Positions 29,216-39,496 of a stretch of 52,006 bases of DNA are shown piece after piece; the stretch's first letter is position 1, and each line of letters opens with the position of its first letter. Position numbers and translations under genes: made by a program. Source of the stretch: Nitrospirota bacterium (GTDB taxonomy: Bacteria > Nitrospirota > Thermodesulfovibrionia > UBA6902); contig JACQXG010000047.1 of assembly GCA_016208905.1 (NCBI GenBank), forward strand, positions 1 through 52,006, written 5' to 3'. The notes below the pieces were generated by a model. That model made no database searches. It had not been told where the DNA came from and saw nothing but the letters and a program-made list of their open reading frames with translations.

Positions 29216-29578
29216 ATGGCAGAACAGGATAACAACCAGCAGGCAGGAACTAAACAGGGGGGGGATGTCCAGGACCATGAATTTAAAAACCTGAAAGATG
29301 AAGGAAAACAGGCAAAAGGGCAGGACATTAATTTTCTTCTCGACATACCTGTTGAGATAACAGTACAACTGGGAAAATCAAGGATGTTGATAAAGGAACT
29401 CTTACAGTTAGGTCAGGGATCGGTTGTTGAACTGGAAAAACTTGCAGGAGAACCTATGGAAATTATGGCAAACAGCAGACTAATAGCAAGAGGCGAGGTG
29501 GTTGTTGTCAATGAAAAATTCGGAGTAAGGCTGACAGACATTATCAGCCCTACAGAGAGGATATCGCAACTGAAATGA
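29216..29578 (+). CDS. fliN: Flagellar motor switch protein FliN
   Basis: LLDIPVEITVQLGKSRMLIKELLQLGQGSVVELEKLAGEPMEI...ARGEVVVVNEKFGVRLTDI. Confidence 0.97.
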   Translation: MAEQDNNQQAGTKQGGDVQDHEFKNLKDEGKQAKGQDINFLLDIPVEITVQLGKSRMLIKELLQLGQGSVVELEKLAGEPMEIMANSRLIARGEVVVVNEKFGVRLTDIISPTERISQLK

Positions 29579-29886
29579 CAGGAACTTATTTACAGGTGGC
29601 AGCAGCTCTTTTTTTTGTCGTCCTTCTGATAATTACAGCCGGATTTCTCCTGAAGAAGAAACAGAACAAATTCGGCCTCATGAGCGTTGTCAGTTATCAG
29701 CCTTTTGGACCCAGAAAGGGAGTGGCGGCATTAAAGATAGGAAAAGAGATACTTATCCTGGGAGTCACTCAGAATGACATGAGACTCCTGAAAATATTTA
29801 AAGATGACGAACTCGAGCTGACAGAGGACAAAGGTTTTCAGGGTAAATTTGAAAAGTTTATTAATATAGGAGCGCACAGAAATTGA
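29575..29886 (+). CDS. fliO: Flagellar biosynthetic protein FliO
   Basis: Single TM, YQPFGPRKGVAALKIGKEILILGVTQNDMRLL, between fliN and fliP. Confidence 0.85.
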   Translation: MTGTYLQVAAALFFVVLLIITAGFLLKKKQNKFGLMSVVSYQPFGPRKGVAALKIGKEILILGVTQNDMRLLKIFKDDELELTEDKGFQGKFEKFINIGAHRN

Positions 29887-30650
29887 AAACCGAATATTAC
29901 AGAGCACAAAAATCTGATATTAAGTTATCAACTGCCGGCGTTAAAAAACCGGTTATGATAACTGCTTTCATGCTGCTTATTATCTTCGCTATAGCTTCTC
30001 CGGCAAATGCAATTGATTTCAATGATATCAACAATCCGTTAATCGAGACCTTCCTTTTAATCAGTTTTCTTTCTTTTCTGCCGGCGGTGCTGATTATGGT
30101 TACATCTTTTACCCGTATTGTAGTGATTCTCTCTTTTTTACGGCATGCCTTCGGCGGACAAAACATTCCTCCAAATCCGGTAATAATGGGGCTCGCACTA
30201 TTTCTGACATTTTTTATTATGTCCCCGACGATTGATGTTATAAATGAAAAAGCGGTGACTCCATATCTGCAGGAAGAAGTATCATTTGGAGAAGCAATTG
30301 ATGAGGCGGTGCCGCCTTTAAGGAAATTTATGCTAAAGCAGACCAGACAAAAAGATATAGCATTATTTGCCGGACTCGCAAAGAAACAGCTTCCGGACAA
30401 ACCGGAAGAATTGACAATGGGCGTCCTGATTCCGGCCTTTGCAATAAGCGAATTGAAGACGGCTTTTGAAATAGGCTTTTTATTGTTCCTGCCGTTTCTG
30501 ATAGTAGATATGGTCATAGCAAGCATACTTTTGAGTATGGGGATGATGATGCTTCCGCCTGTTATGATATCGCTTCCTTTTAAACTGCTGTTATTCGTGC
30601 TCGTTGACGGGTGGAACCTGGTTATCGGTACAATGATGAGGAGTTTTTAA
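29883..30650 (+). CDS. fliP: Flagellar export protein FliP
   Basis: FLSFLPAVLIMVTSFTRIVVILSFLRHAFGGQNIPPNPVIMGLALFLTFF. Confidence 0.97.
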   Translation: MKTEYYRAQKSDIKLSTAGVKKPVMITAFMLLIIFAIASPANAIDFNDINNPLIETFLLISFLSFLPAVLIMVTSFTRIVVILSFLRHAFGGQNIPPNPVIMGLALFLTFFIMSPTIDVINEKAVTPYLQEEVSFGEAIDEAVPPLRKFMLKQTRQKDIALFAGLAKKQLPDKPEELTMGVLIPAFAISELKTAFEIGFLLFLPFLIVDMVIASILLSMGMMMLPPVMISLPFKLLLFVLVDGWNLVIGTMMRSF

Positions 30651-30919
30651 TGACGATAGAAATGATTAACGGAATAGCAGGAGAGATGTTTAAAACAATC
30701 CTGTACGTAGCCGGGCCGCCGCTTATTGTCAGCCTGGTTGTGGGAATTATAATAGGTTTATTTCAATCTGTAACACAGATACAGGAATTTACACTGACAT
30801 TTGTCCCGAAAATGCTGGCAGTATTTGCATGCCTTTTTCTTCTGATGCCGTGGATGTCGGAAAAACTCATTGCATATACAACTAATCTGATAACGCAGAT
30901 ACCGAGTTATATAAAATGA
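30650..30919 (+). CDS. fliQ: Flagellar export protein FliQ
   Basis: MTIEMINGIAGEMFKTILYVAGPPLIVSLVVGIIIGLFQSVTQIQEFTLTFVPKM. Start trimmed from 30611. Confidence 0.95.
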   Translation: MTIEMINGIAGEMFKTILYVAGPPLIVSLVVGIIIGLFQSVTQIQEFTLTFVPKMLAVFACLFLLMPWMSEKLIAYTTNLITQIPSYIK

Positions 30920-30983
30920 AAATAGAAGTTGAGAAGATAAGAAGTTGTGAAGTTAATAAAAGATGCGGTTTGGTCGATGCCTT

Positions 30984-31760
30984 ATGACTCTGACAAACAA
31001 CATAAACGTGGAAATTCTAAGCGGCTACATGACCAACTTTTTGTTCATACTGCTCAGGGCGGGGATATTCATCAGTCTGCTTCCGGTTATCGGAGGCAAG
31101 CAGCTGCCTGCTCAATTCAGGATAGGTTTTGCGGTTTTCATCTCAATACTTTTAACTCCTGTTGTCAATTTTCAGATTGCGGAGAATAATATTCCCATTT
31201 TAATTATTAAGGAGCTGATTATAGCTATGGCCCTTGGACTGACTGTCCGGTTTCTGTTTCTGGCGGTAAACATGGCAGGAACATTTATCGGCTTTGCAAT
31301 GGGACTGTCCATGGCCCAGGTCTTCAATCCCGAAGTAGGACAAGACACCCTTATTGCGGAAATATACGGGATTTTTACAATGCTGGTATTCCTGGCAATG
31401 GATGCCCACCATGATCTGGTATTTGTTTTTGTGAAAAGTTTCGAATTACTGCCTGCCGGCCAATTAAATATTGAGCCTTTACTGCCGCAGATAGTGTCCC
31501 TGGTGACCGGTATGTTTGTGCTTGCAATAAAAATAAGCGCGCCTGTTATGGTTGGAATACTGATTGTTCAGCTCCTGTCCGGATTTTTGTACAAGGCGGC
31601 GCCGCAGATGAATATATTTTTTATTGCGATGCCCTTAAACATTTTTTTAGGGTTCGTATTGATAATATTGAGTCTTCCGGTTTTTGAGCATGTCCTCGGC
31701 ATAAGCTTTAGTGACCTAAGAGAAGATATGACGCGTCTTATCATGATGGCAAAAGGATGA
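30984..31760 (+). CDS. fliR: Flagellar export protein FliR
   Basis: FLFILLRAGIFISLLPVIGGKQLPAQFRIGFAVFISILLTPVV...GFAMGLSMAQVFNPEVG. Confidence 0.94.
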   Translation: MTLTNNINVEILSGYMTNFLFILLRAGIFISLLPVIGGKQLPAQFRIGFAVFISILLTPVVNFQIAENNIPILIIKELIIAMALGLTVRFLFLAVNMAGTFIGFAMGLSMAQVFNPEVGQDTLIAEIYGIFTMLVFLAMDAHHDLVFVFVKSFELLPAGQLNIEPLLPQIVSLVTGMFVLAIKISAPVMVGILIVQLLSGFLYKAAPQMNIFFIAMPLNIFLGFVLIILSLPVFEHVLGISFSDLREDMTRLIMMAKG

Positions 31761-31772
31761 ATAGAGTTAAGA

Positions 31773-31799
31773 GTAGGGGCGAGGTAATCTCGCCCTTAC
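31773..31799. repeat. REP-like palindrome between fliR and flhB
   Basis: GTAGGGGCGAGGTAATCTCGCCCTTAC, followed by AGAGTTAAGAGTTAAAGG; near copy at 38628. Confidence 0.8.
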
Positions 31800-31824
31800 A
31801 GAGTTAAGAGTTAAAGGATAAGAA

Positions 31825-32862
31825 ATGGCTGACGAATTTCAGGAAAAAACAGAACAGGCTACGCCGCGAAAAAGGGCAAAGGCAAGAGAGAAAGGCCAGA
31901 TTGCAAGAAGCAAAGACCTTACATCGACTATCACCATGGGCGGAACAATAATGATATTTTATTTAGGAGGAAAATATGTTTTCTCCAATTTGGCCGGTAT
32001 GATGGGAGGAATGCTCAGCCTGAGGTACGGGACAAGTCCTCTTGAAGTATCCAGGACGGCGATTATACAGGGCGCATATGTGATTGCTCCTTTTTTTCTC
32101 GCTTCAGTTGTTCTGGCTACGCTTGCAAATGTTATGCAGGGCGGGATTTTAATGCAGCCGCTTAAATTTGAACTCGAAAAGCTTAACCCTATTGAAGGAT
32201 TTAACAGAATATTTTCATTGAAAGGACTCACCGAATTATTAAAGAGCATGTTGAAGTTTTCCGTCGGGGGATGGCTCGTTTATTACATTGTAAATAAAGA
32301 TTTAAAGGTGCTTCCAAAGCTTTCAGCTATGGAGATGAATGAATTAACGAGAGTGTCAGGTAATCTGATAATGGATGCTGTCATCATTGCTTTCGCCTAT
32401 TACATGGTTATATCAATTATCGGCTATTTCATCGATAAATGGCAGTATGAAAAGTCGCTGAGGATGACAAAACAGGAAATAAGGGAGGAGGCCAAGGAAT
32501 CTGAAGGAGACCCGTTAATAAGGTCAAGGATAAGGAGCGCACAGAGAGAAGCAGCAAGAAAACGCATGATGCAGGAAGTGCCGAAGGCTACTGTTGTAAT
32601 TACAAACCCGACCCACCTGGCTGTCGCGATTAAATATGAGGAAAAGGGAATGCCGGCCCCGAGAGTGGTGGCAAAAGGGGCAGGTTTTGTCGCAGAGAAA
32701 ATAAGAGAAATTGCGAACAAACACGGAATCCCGATAATTGAGGACAAGCCGATTGCAAGGGCGCTGTTTAAACTGGAACTGAACGCATTTATTCCTGAAG
32801 GGCTATACGTTGCCGTTGCCAGGATACTTGCATATGTTTATAAACTCAAGGGGAAAATATGA
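31825..32862 (+). CDS. flhB: Flagellar export protein FlhB
   Basis: QEKTEQATPRKRAKAREKGQIARSKDL...VVITNPTHLAVAIKYE (autocleavage NPTH). Confidence 0.97.
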   Translation: MADEFQEKTEQATPRKRAKAREKGQIARSKDLTSTITMGGTIMIFYLGGKYVFSNLAGMMGGMLSLRYGTSPLEVSRTAIIQGAYVIAPFFLASVVLATLANVMQGGILMQPLKFELEKLNPIEGFNRIFSLKGLTELLKSMLKFSVGGWLVYYIVNKDLKVLPKLSAMEMNELTRVSGNLIMDAVIIAFAYYMVISIIGYFIDKWQYEKSLRMTKQEIREEAKESEGDPLIRSRIRSAQREAARKRMMQEVPKATVVITNPTHLAVAIKYEEKGMPAPRVVAKGAGFVAEKIREIANKHGIPIIEDKPIARALFKLELNAFIPEGLYVAVARILAYVYKLKGKI

Positions 32863-34889
32863 AACTTTTTGCTCTGTTAAAACAGAGGGAAGATGTAGCG
32901 GTAGCATTAATCCTGGTAGCAATTATCGGGGTGATGATTCTGCCTATACCTCCTTTCATTCTGGATATACTGCTGACGCTTTCAATTTCACTTTCAATTT
33001 CGATCCTTATTACATCTGTTTATATTAAAAAGCCTCTTGATTTTTCAGTGCTTCCGACGCTGCTCCTTATGGCGACGCTTTTCAGGCTAGCGCTGAATGT
33101 TGCTACTACAAGATTGATACTTTTAAAAGGCAATGAGGGAATAGATGCAGCAGGATCGGTTATTAAATCATTCGGAAATTTTGTGATAGGCGGAGACTAC
33201 GCTGTAGGGATAATAATCTTTCTCATCCTGACCATTGTTAATTTTATTGTTATAACCAAGGGCTCCGGAAGGATCGCAGAGGTTGCGGCAAGGTTTACAC
33301 TCGATGCAATGCCGGGCAAGCAGATGGCAATTGATGCTGATCTCAACACCGGTCTTATAGATGAAAAAGAAGCGCGGGACCGCAGGGAGCTTATAGCGCA
33401 GGAAGCCGACTATTACGGATCAATGGACGGCGCCAGCAAGTTTGTCAGAGGCGACGCGATTGCAGGATTGATAATAACGGCAATTAATATTGTCGGCGGT
33501 CTTATAATAGGCACATTACAAAAAGGCATGCCCGTAGCAGATGCCGCTACTACATATACGACTCTTACAATCGGTGACGGTCTTGTGTCACAGATACCGG
33601 CGCTATTGATATCGACTGCGGCCGGTCTGGTTGTCAGCCGCGCAGGGAAAGCCAGCAACATAGGCAAAGATATAACCGCACAGGTAATTTTTAATCCGAA
33701 AGCACTCGTTACATTAGCAGCTGTTTTGACGGTTCTCGGCATTATACCGGGGCTTCCTCATATACCTTTTTTCCTTGTATCGGCATTGGCCGGCGGAATG
33801 GCGTATATGCTTACGAAATCGCCGCTGGAAGAGGAAATTGCGAAAGTAACGCCTAAAGCAGGTAAGGAAGAAGTAAAAATAGAATCGTATCTTGAGCTTG
33901 ATCCGCTGAGTCTTGAAATCGGATATGGACTTATCCCCCTCGTCGATGAATCCCGTGGAGAACTTCTGGGAAAGATAAAGGCCATGAGACGGCAGCTTGC
34001 AATGGAGCTCGGTTTTGTAGTCGCCCCGATCCATATTAAAGATAATCTCCAATTAAGGCCGCATGAGTATAGTTTTCTCATCAGGGGCATCGAGATCGCC
34101 AGGGGTGAAGTTATGATGGGAAGCTGGCTTGCCGTGGCCTCCGGTACTGCCGAGAAAATCGACGGAATACCGACAAAAGAACCGGCGTTCGGTCTCCCAG
34201 CCTACTGGATCGAAGAGAGTGATATAGAGAATGCGCAGCTGGCCGGATATATGGTAGTTGATACGGCAACAATTATTGGAACGCACGTAACTGAACTTAT
34301 AAGGGAATATTCATGGGAACTCCTTACAAGAAGTGAGACCCAGAAACTGCTGGATAATATTTCAAAGACTTATCCCAAGCTTGTTGAAGAGCTGATCCCG
34401 GCGAACCTGACTCTTGGCGCTGTTCAGCGTGTATTACAAAACCTTCTGAAAGAAAGAGTGCCCATTAAGGACATTATAACTATTTTTGAAGCATTGCTTG
34501 ATTATTCACCAAATACTAAGGACCCTGAAGTCCTTACCGAGTATGTCCGCCAGTCCCTTTCCAGGACAATTACTAAACAATATATAAATGATAATGGGAA
34601 GCTGACTGTATTTACGCTTGATCCGACATATGAAAAACTGTTGTCCCAATCCGAAGGAGGGGGCCTGACCCCGGACATAATCAACAAACTTGTAAGGAGC
34701 ATAGAAACTGTTCTTTCATCAGGAAAGCTTAAAGGCGCACAGCCTGTAATACTTTGTTCTGCCAATATCAGAAGATATATCAGAAAGATTGTTGAAAGGA
34801 TTTCATCGTCATTTGTTGTGCTTTCGAGCTCGGAAATTGTCTCTAAAACGGACCTTGATGTAAGAGGAATGGTTAAATATGAAAATTAA
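32859..34889 (+). CDS. flhA: Flagellar export protein FlhA
   Basis: IPPFILDILLTLSISLSISIL...FSVLPTLLLMATLFRLALNVATTRLIL...GRIAEVAARFTLDAMPGKQMAIDADLN. Confidence 0.98.
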   Translation: MKLFALLKQREDVAVALILVAIIGVMILPIPPFILDILLTLSISLSISILITSVYIKKPLDFSVLPTLLLMATLFRLALNVATTRLILLKGNEGIDAAGSVIKSFGNFVIGGDYAVGIIIFLILTIVNFIVITKGSGRIAEVAARFTLDAMPGKQMAIDADLNTGLIDEKEARDRRELIAQEADYYGSMDGASKFVRGDAIAGLIITAINIVGGLIIGTLQKGMPVADAATTYTTLTIGDGLVSQIPALLISTAAGLVVSRAGKASNIGKDITAQVIFNPKALVTLAAVLTVLGIIPGLPHIPFFLVSALAGGMAYMLTKSPLEEEIAKVTPKAGKEEVKIESYLELDPLSLEIGYGLIPLVDESRGELLGKIKAMRRQLAMELGFVVAPIHIKDNLQLRPHEYSFLIRGIEIARGEVMMGSWLAVASGTAEKIDGIPTKEPAFGLPAYWIEESDIENAQLAGYMVVDTATIIGTHVTELIREYSWELLTRSETQKLLDNISKTYPKLVEELIPANLTLGAVQRVLQNLLKERVPIKDIITIFEALLDYSPNTKDPEVLTEYVRQSLSRTITKQYINDNGKLTVFTLDPTYEKLLSQSEGGGLTPDIINKLVRSIETVLSSGKLKGAQPVILCSANIRRYIRKIVERISSSFVVLSSSEIVSKTDLDVRGMVKYEN

Positions 34890-35994
34890 AACGATACGCG
34901 CAAAAAATTTCAGGGAAGCCCTTTCTCTTGTAAAAAAGGAGCTTGGAGCAGAGGCTGTAATCCTTTCCTCGGAAGATAAAAAGGGGAATAATTCGTATGT
35001 TGAAGTAACTGCTGCCATAGATTATGACATTGAAAAAATCAATAATAAATATGAAGCCGTCACCAGTCTCTGGGACGACACTGTAAGGAAAAATGAATCG
35101 CAGCAGGATCCGGTGACAGAATCCGGGTCAAGTGAATTTATAAATTTGAAAAGTGATATAAAAGCCCTGAAAGATTATATTGAGACCATGAAAAACACCG
35201 GTTTTGAGTTGACGATGCCGGAAGGAAGAAAGAAAATATTTTCTTTCCTTAAAGAAAAATCAATAAAAGATGAATTCGCACTGAAGCTTATTGAGAGGGC
35301 CAATGTAATAGAAGACATTGAAACGATCATGACCGATGATCTGAATATGACAAGGTCTTTGAGAAATCCATTTGCAAATATTCAGGATGTATCGGCAAAA
35401 GAAATCAGAAGGATAATGATGCTCATAGGTCCGACAGGGGCAGGCAAGACGACTACAGTTGCAAAGCTTGCATCAATGGCCATAAAAGAAGGTAAAAAAG
35501 TCGCAATGATCAGCATCGATACATACAAAATAGGAGCTGCGGAACAGATACGTATATATTCAAGGATGATAGGAATACCTCTTGATGTAGTTTCAGACAA
35601 AGATAATTTCAAAAAAAGCATAAGGAGGTTTTCCGACAGGGACGTAATTTTAGTAGATACAACAGGGCAGAATCCTAAAGACATCGAATACATTAACAAT
35701 CTTAGAAACATCTATGAGACGGGGATGCCTGTTGAAACACATTTGTTGCTGAGCGCATCAAGTGACTGTGATTTCCTCATGGATACCCATAAATATTATA
35801 ACCCGCTCCCTATAGATTATATGGCGTTTACAAAGACTGATGAGGCCGTGAAGCTGGGTTCGATATATAATCTTTGCCGTTTGTATCAGAAACCTGTCGC
35901 CTATATAACTACAGGACAGAAAGTGCCGGGCAATATTGAATTTGTAGACAGTAAAAAATTGACTAATCTAATTTTAAGAACAGGGAGCGCATAA
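34879..35994 (+). CDS. flhF: Flagellar SRP-like GTPase FlhF
   Basis: MKIKTIRAKNFREALSLVKKELGAEAVILSS...GPTGAGKTTTVAKLA...ISIDTYKIGAAEQIRIYSRM. Confidence 0.96.
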   Translation: MKIKTIRAKNFREALSLVKKELGAEAVILSSEDKKGNNSYVEVTAAIDYDIEKINNKYEAVTSLWDDTVRKNESQQDPVTESGSSEFINLKSDIKALKDYIETMKNTGFELTMPEGRKKIFSFLKEKSIKDEFALKLIERANVIEDIETIMTDDLNMTRSLRNPFANIQDVSAKEIRRIMMLIGPTGAGKTTTVAKLASMAIKEGKKVAMISIDTYKIGAAEQIRIYSRMIGIPLDVVSDKDNFKKSIRRFSDRDVILVDTTGQNPKDIEYINNLRNIYETGMPVETHLLLSASSDCDFLMDTHKYYNPLPIDYMAFTKTDEAVKLGSIYNLCRLYQKPVAYITTGQKVPGNIEFVDSKKLTNLILRTGSA

Positions 35995-36815
35995 TGAAGA
36001 CCGCGGAAGGAAAGGTTGTGAGGACAATAGCTGTAGCAAGCGGTAAGGGAGGCGTCGGGAAGACGAATATAACGGCAAACCTTGCTATCGGGTTCAGTAA
36101 ATTAAATAAGAAAGTGCTTGTATTTGATGCCGATCTCGGACTCAGTAATATCGATGTTATCCTGAATCTTGCCACTAAGTATAATATCAATCATCTCTTT
36201 ACAGGAGAAAAGAAACTGAAAGACCTCATTGTTGACGGTCCCCAGGGGATAAAGGTGCTTCCGGCAAGTTCGGGTATCCAGGAGCTGACATCGCTTGACG
36301 AGTTTCAGAGGTTAAGACTGATTGAAGAGTTTGAGTCCTATGACGGCGGGATTGATTATCTTTTAATTGATACATCGTCAGGAATATCTCCGAATGTCGC
36401 ATTTTTCTGTATGGCTGCACAGGAGACAATTATTGTAACTTCAGCCGAACCTACGGCAATGACCGACGCATATGCGCTCATCAAAGTCCTCTATACAAAA
36501 TATCAGGAAAAGGATTTTAAAATTCTGGTGAATAATGTAAAAGATGAAAAAGAGGCGACCGATGTCTACCGGAGGCTTTCAACCGCGGCTGAAAGATTCC
36601 TGAGCATATCTCTTGATTACATCGGATTTGTCCCTCACGATGATTCTGTCCGGAAAGCGGTCCGCCAGCAAAGGGCCCTGATTGATATTTATCCTGACAG
36701 TGAAGCATCTAAAAGTTTATTAAAGATATCGGAAAAGCTTAATGATGACAACAATAACCATATAAAGGGAACACTTCAATTTTTTCTCGGAGGTCTTTTG
36801 AAAGCAAAATGTTAA
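35994..36815 (+). CDS. flhG: MinD-like ATPase FlhG/FleN
   Basis: TIAVASGKGGVGKTNITANLAIGFSKLNKKVLVFDADLGLSNIDVIL, adjacent to flhF. Confidence 0.95.
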   Translation: MKTAEGKVVRTIAVASGKGGVGKTNITANLAIGFSKLNKKVLVFDADLGLSNIDVILNLATKYNINHLFTGEKKLKDLIVDGPQGIKVLPASSGIQELTSLDEFQRLRLIEEFESYDGGIDYLLIDTSSGISPNVAFFCMAAQETIIVTSAEPTAMTDAYALIKVLYTKYQEKDFKILVNNVKDEKEATDVYRRLSTAAERFLSISLDYIGFVPHDDSVRKAVRQQRALIDIYPDSEASKSLLKISEKLNDDNNNHIKGTLQFFLGGLLKAKC

Positions 36816-37540
36816 ATTACAAGACAGAAATGAATGAAGAAAAACGGGAACAGGTAATAAAAGAATTTTTACCGTATATCAAATATACGGCGTACAGGCT
36901 TTCCTGGAAGCTCCCGCCCCATGTCACTATTGACGATCTTGTAAGCGTAGGATTAATGGGATTGATGGATGCTCTCGACCGGTTCGAACCAGGGAGGGTC
37001 AAACTCAAGACGTATGCGGAATTGCGGATCAGGGGATCAATGATAGATGAGTTAAGGGCAACGGCTTGGATCCCCAGATCAATGAGAAAGAAGATAGAGG
37101 TCATAAATAATGCGCGCATGAAGCTTGAAAAAAAGCATGGGAAAATACCTGACGAGGCGGAAGTAGCGAAGTCATTGAAGATGCCTCTTGATGAATATTT
37201 CAAGACTCTTCAATATGCAACTTCCTCGAATCCTGTAAGACTGGAAGACTTTCGAAACAGCAAATATTCGGACAGCGAATTGAATATTACGGAGTGCATC
37301 GCAGATCCGTCGGCAAAGAGTCCGCTTGCTATCCTTGAAGAAAAGGACACAAAACAGGGGATGGCGGATTTAATAGAGACCCTGCCAAAAAAAGAGAAGC
37401 TGGTTTTGGCGCTTTATTACTATGAGGAACTTACAATGCAGGAGATAGGCAAGGTTTTGAGTATTACAGAGTCCCGGGTCTGTCAGATTCACAGCCAGGC
37501 GCTGTTGAAAATGAAAAGCAAACTTAAGCAATTAGGTTAG
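36809..37540 (+). CDS. fliA: RNA polymerase sigma factor FliA (sigma-28)
   Basis: VTIDDLVSVGLMGLMDALDRFEPGRVKLKTYAELRIRGSMIDELRATAWIPRSMRKK. Confidence 0.96.
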   Translation: MLNYKTEMNEEKREQVIKEFLPYIKYTAYRLSWKLPPHVTIDDLVSVGLMGLMDALDRFEPGRVKLKTYAELRIRGSMIDELRATAWIPRSMRKKIEVINNARMKLEKKHGKIPDEAEVAKSLKMPLDEYFKTLQYATSSNPVRLEDFRNSKYSDSELNITECIADPSAKSPLAILEEKDTKQGMADLIETLPKKEKLVLALYYYEELTMQEIGKVLSITESRVCQIHSQALLKMKSKLKQLG

Positions 37541-37567
37541 GATTACAGGGAATCCAGAGGCATAAAC

Positions 37568-37735
37568 ATGGGTATTGACGCCCTCAACAACACATATGGC
37601 GTGCCGGATATAAAGAATGAACGGGAAACCGTGATGAATCAGAGAAAAAAACAGAGGAAACAGCAAGACGATAAAAAGAGGGAAGAAAGAGAAGAACGGA
37701 TTGAAAATGAGGGAAAGGTCGATATCAGAATATAG
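37568..37735 (+). CDS. Small 55-aa charged protein between fliA and flgF (below ORF-track cut-off)
   Basis: MGIDALNNTYGVPDIKNERETVMNQRKKQRKQQDDKKREEREERIENEGKVDIRI; ATG 27 nt after fliA. Confidence 0.55.
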   Translation: MGIDALNNTYGVPDIKNERETVMNQRKKQRKQQDDKKREEREERIENEGKVDIRI

Positions 37736-37914
37736 GGAACATATTTTCCCGGCGGGAATTATTTTCCTGTAATGTACGGACCCATGATATGAAAAATTTT
37801 AGCCGGACAAAGATAAAGACTGAATATTCAATAAATCAAACAAATAATAGTGGAGGGATGTTGCCGGTTTTCTCTGGCATCGGGCTTGCATAGATAAGAG
37901 GTAAGTAAAAAGAT

Positions 37915-38622
37915 ATGTATAAGGGAATTTACATAACGCTTTCAGGGGCAGTTTTAAAGCAGAAGAATCTGGACATCACTGCGCAAAATATTGCCAATGC
38001 AGATATTTCAGGATATAAAAAAGAACAGATGTCTTTCAAAGACTACATTATCCCGGTGGACAATAAAGCAGCTAAGGCAGATGATGGTCGTGTAATGACC
38101 GAGCTTTCACGCGTCTCAATTGATTTTACTGAAGGTCCAATAAAAGGGACCGGAAATCCGCTTGACCTGGCAATAAACGGTGAAGGATTTTTTGCACTTG
38201 ACGAAGGTATGTACACAAGGAATGGAAGTTTTATGATAAGTGATGAAGGGTACTTGACTACTAAGAGCGGCGTTAAACTGCTTGGTGAAAGCGGGCCTAT
38301 AGAAATACAGGGCAGTGATATAGATATAAGTCCTTCCGGAGAAATTATAGTTGATGCAATACCTGTAGGCAAGTTGAAGATAGTGGATTTTCCTGATAAA
38401 GAAAAACTTAAGAAACTAAATGGCGGAATGTTTGCTGCAGGCGAAGCAGGAGTGACTGTAAATTCCAGTGTCAGTCAGGGTTTTTTAGAGCAATCCAATG
38501 TTAATGTCATCCAGGAGATGGTGGGGATGATTGCATCAACCAGGGAATTCGAAAGCTATCAAAAGATGATTCACGCATTTGATGAGGCAGCATCAAAAGC
38601 AATTAATGAAATGGGGAAATGA
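37915..38622 (+). CDS. flgF: Flagellar basal-body rod protein FlgF
   Basis: MYKGIYITLSGAVLKQKNLDITAQNIANADISGYKKEQMSF...GNPLDLAINGEGFFAL. Confidence 0.9.
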   Translation: MYKGIYITLSGAVLKQKNLDITAQNIANADISGYKKEQMSFKDYIIPVDNKAAKADDGRVMTELSRVSIDFTEGPIKGTGNPLDLAINGEGFFALDEGMYTRNGSFMISDEGYLTTKSGVKLLGESGPIEIQGSDIDISPSGEIIVDAIPVGKLKIVDFPDKEKLKKLNGGMFAAGEAGVTVNSSVSQGFLEQSNVNVIQEMVGMIASTREFESYQKMIHAFDEAASKAINEMGK

Positions 38623-38627
38623 TTAGT

Positions 38628-38654
38628 GTAGTGGCGAGGTAATCTCGCCCGTAT
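38628..38654. repeat. REP-like palindrome between flgF and flgG
   Basis: GTAGTGGCGAGGTAATCTCGCCCGTAT followed by AGAGTTAAGAGTCAAAGG; near copy of 31773 element. Confidence 0.8.
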
Positions 38655-38705
38655 AGAGTTAAGAGTCAAAGGGTTTAAGAGTAAAAAAAATTATAGGAGG
38701 ACAAA

Positions 38706-39494
38706 GTGGATAGATCATTGTTTATAGCGGCAACAGGTATGGAAGCACAGAGGATCAATCTCGATGTTATATCGAATAATCTTGCGAATGTGAATACAAC
38801 CGGTTATAAAAAGAGCAGGGCTGACTTCCAGGAACTGATGTATCAGGGTATAAAGACAGCGGGCGCTACGTCGGCAGAAGGGACCGAGATCCCGACAGGG
38901 ATACAGGTAGGTCTTGGCGTCAAGCCTGCGGCTGTTCAGAAAATGTTTCAGCAGGGCGATTTTGTATCTACGGGAAACAGCCTGGACATGGTAATAGAAG
39001 GGCATGGTTTTTTTCAGATCGCAACGCCGGATGGAGAAACTGCTTATACACGTGCAGGCGCCTTCAAACTTGACAGCTCAGGGAATATCGTCAACTCTGA
39101 CGGTTATGCCATGGAACCGTCAATTACTATCCCGTCCAATGCACTGGAAATTACTATCACTCAGGACGGAACAGTATCCGTGCTTCAAGCAGGCAGCACC
39201 ACTCCTGTAGAGGTAGGACAGATAACAATAGCGCAGTTTATAAATCCGGGCGGCCTCAAGGCCATCGGTAAAAATCTGTTTCTCCCTTCAGGTTCATCAG
39301 GTGATGCGACAATTGGAAATCCCGGATCGGAAGGCCGCGGCTCAATTAATCAGGGTTTTATAGAACTCAGCAATGTGAATATAGTTGAAGAAATGGTGAA
39401 TATGATTGTCAGCCAGAGGGCGTATGAACTTAATTCAAAGGTTGTAAGGTCAGCGGATGAAATGCTGGCAATGGCTAATAATATAAAGAGATAA
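38706..39494 (+). CDS. flgG: Flagellar distal rod protein FlgG
   Basis: [43 protein letters not shown]...[17 protein letters not shown]. Confidence 0.96.
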   Translation: MDRSLFIAATGMEAQRINLDVISNNLANVNTTGYKKSRADFQELMYQGIKTAGATSAEGTEIPTGIQVGLGVKPAAVQKMFQQGDFVSTGNSLDMVIEGHGFFQIATPDGETAYTRAGAFKLDSSGNIVNSDGYAMEPSITIPSNALEITITQDGTVSVLQAGSTTPVEVGQITIAQFINPGGLKAIGKNLFLPSGSSGDATIGNPGSEGRGSINQGFIELSNVNIVEEMVNMIVSQRAYELNSKVVRSADEMLAMANNIKR

Positions 39495-39496
39495 TT

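Noticed and set aside
29897-30526. 209-aa minus-strand ORF opposite fliP
   Set aside because: Shadow ORF of fliP, without RBS or family support.
31825-34889. Type III secretion (injectisome) genes rather than flagellar export
   Set aside because: FlhB/FlhA lie with FliOPQR, FlhFG and FliA, and no injectisome-specific genes are seen, so flagellar assignment is preferred.
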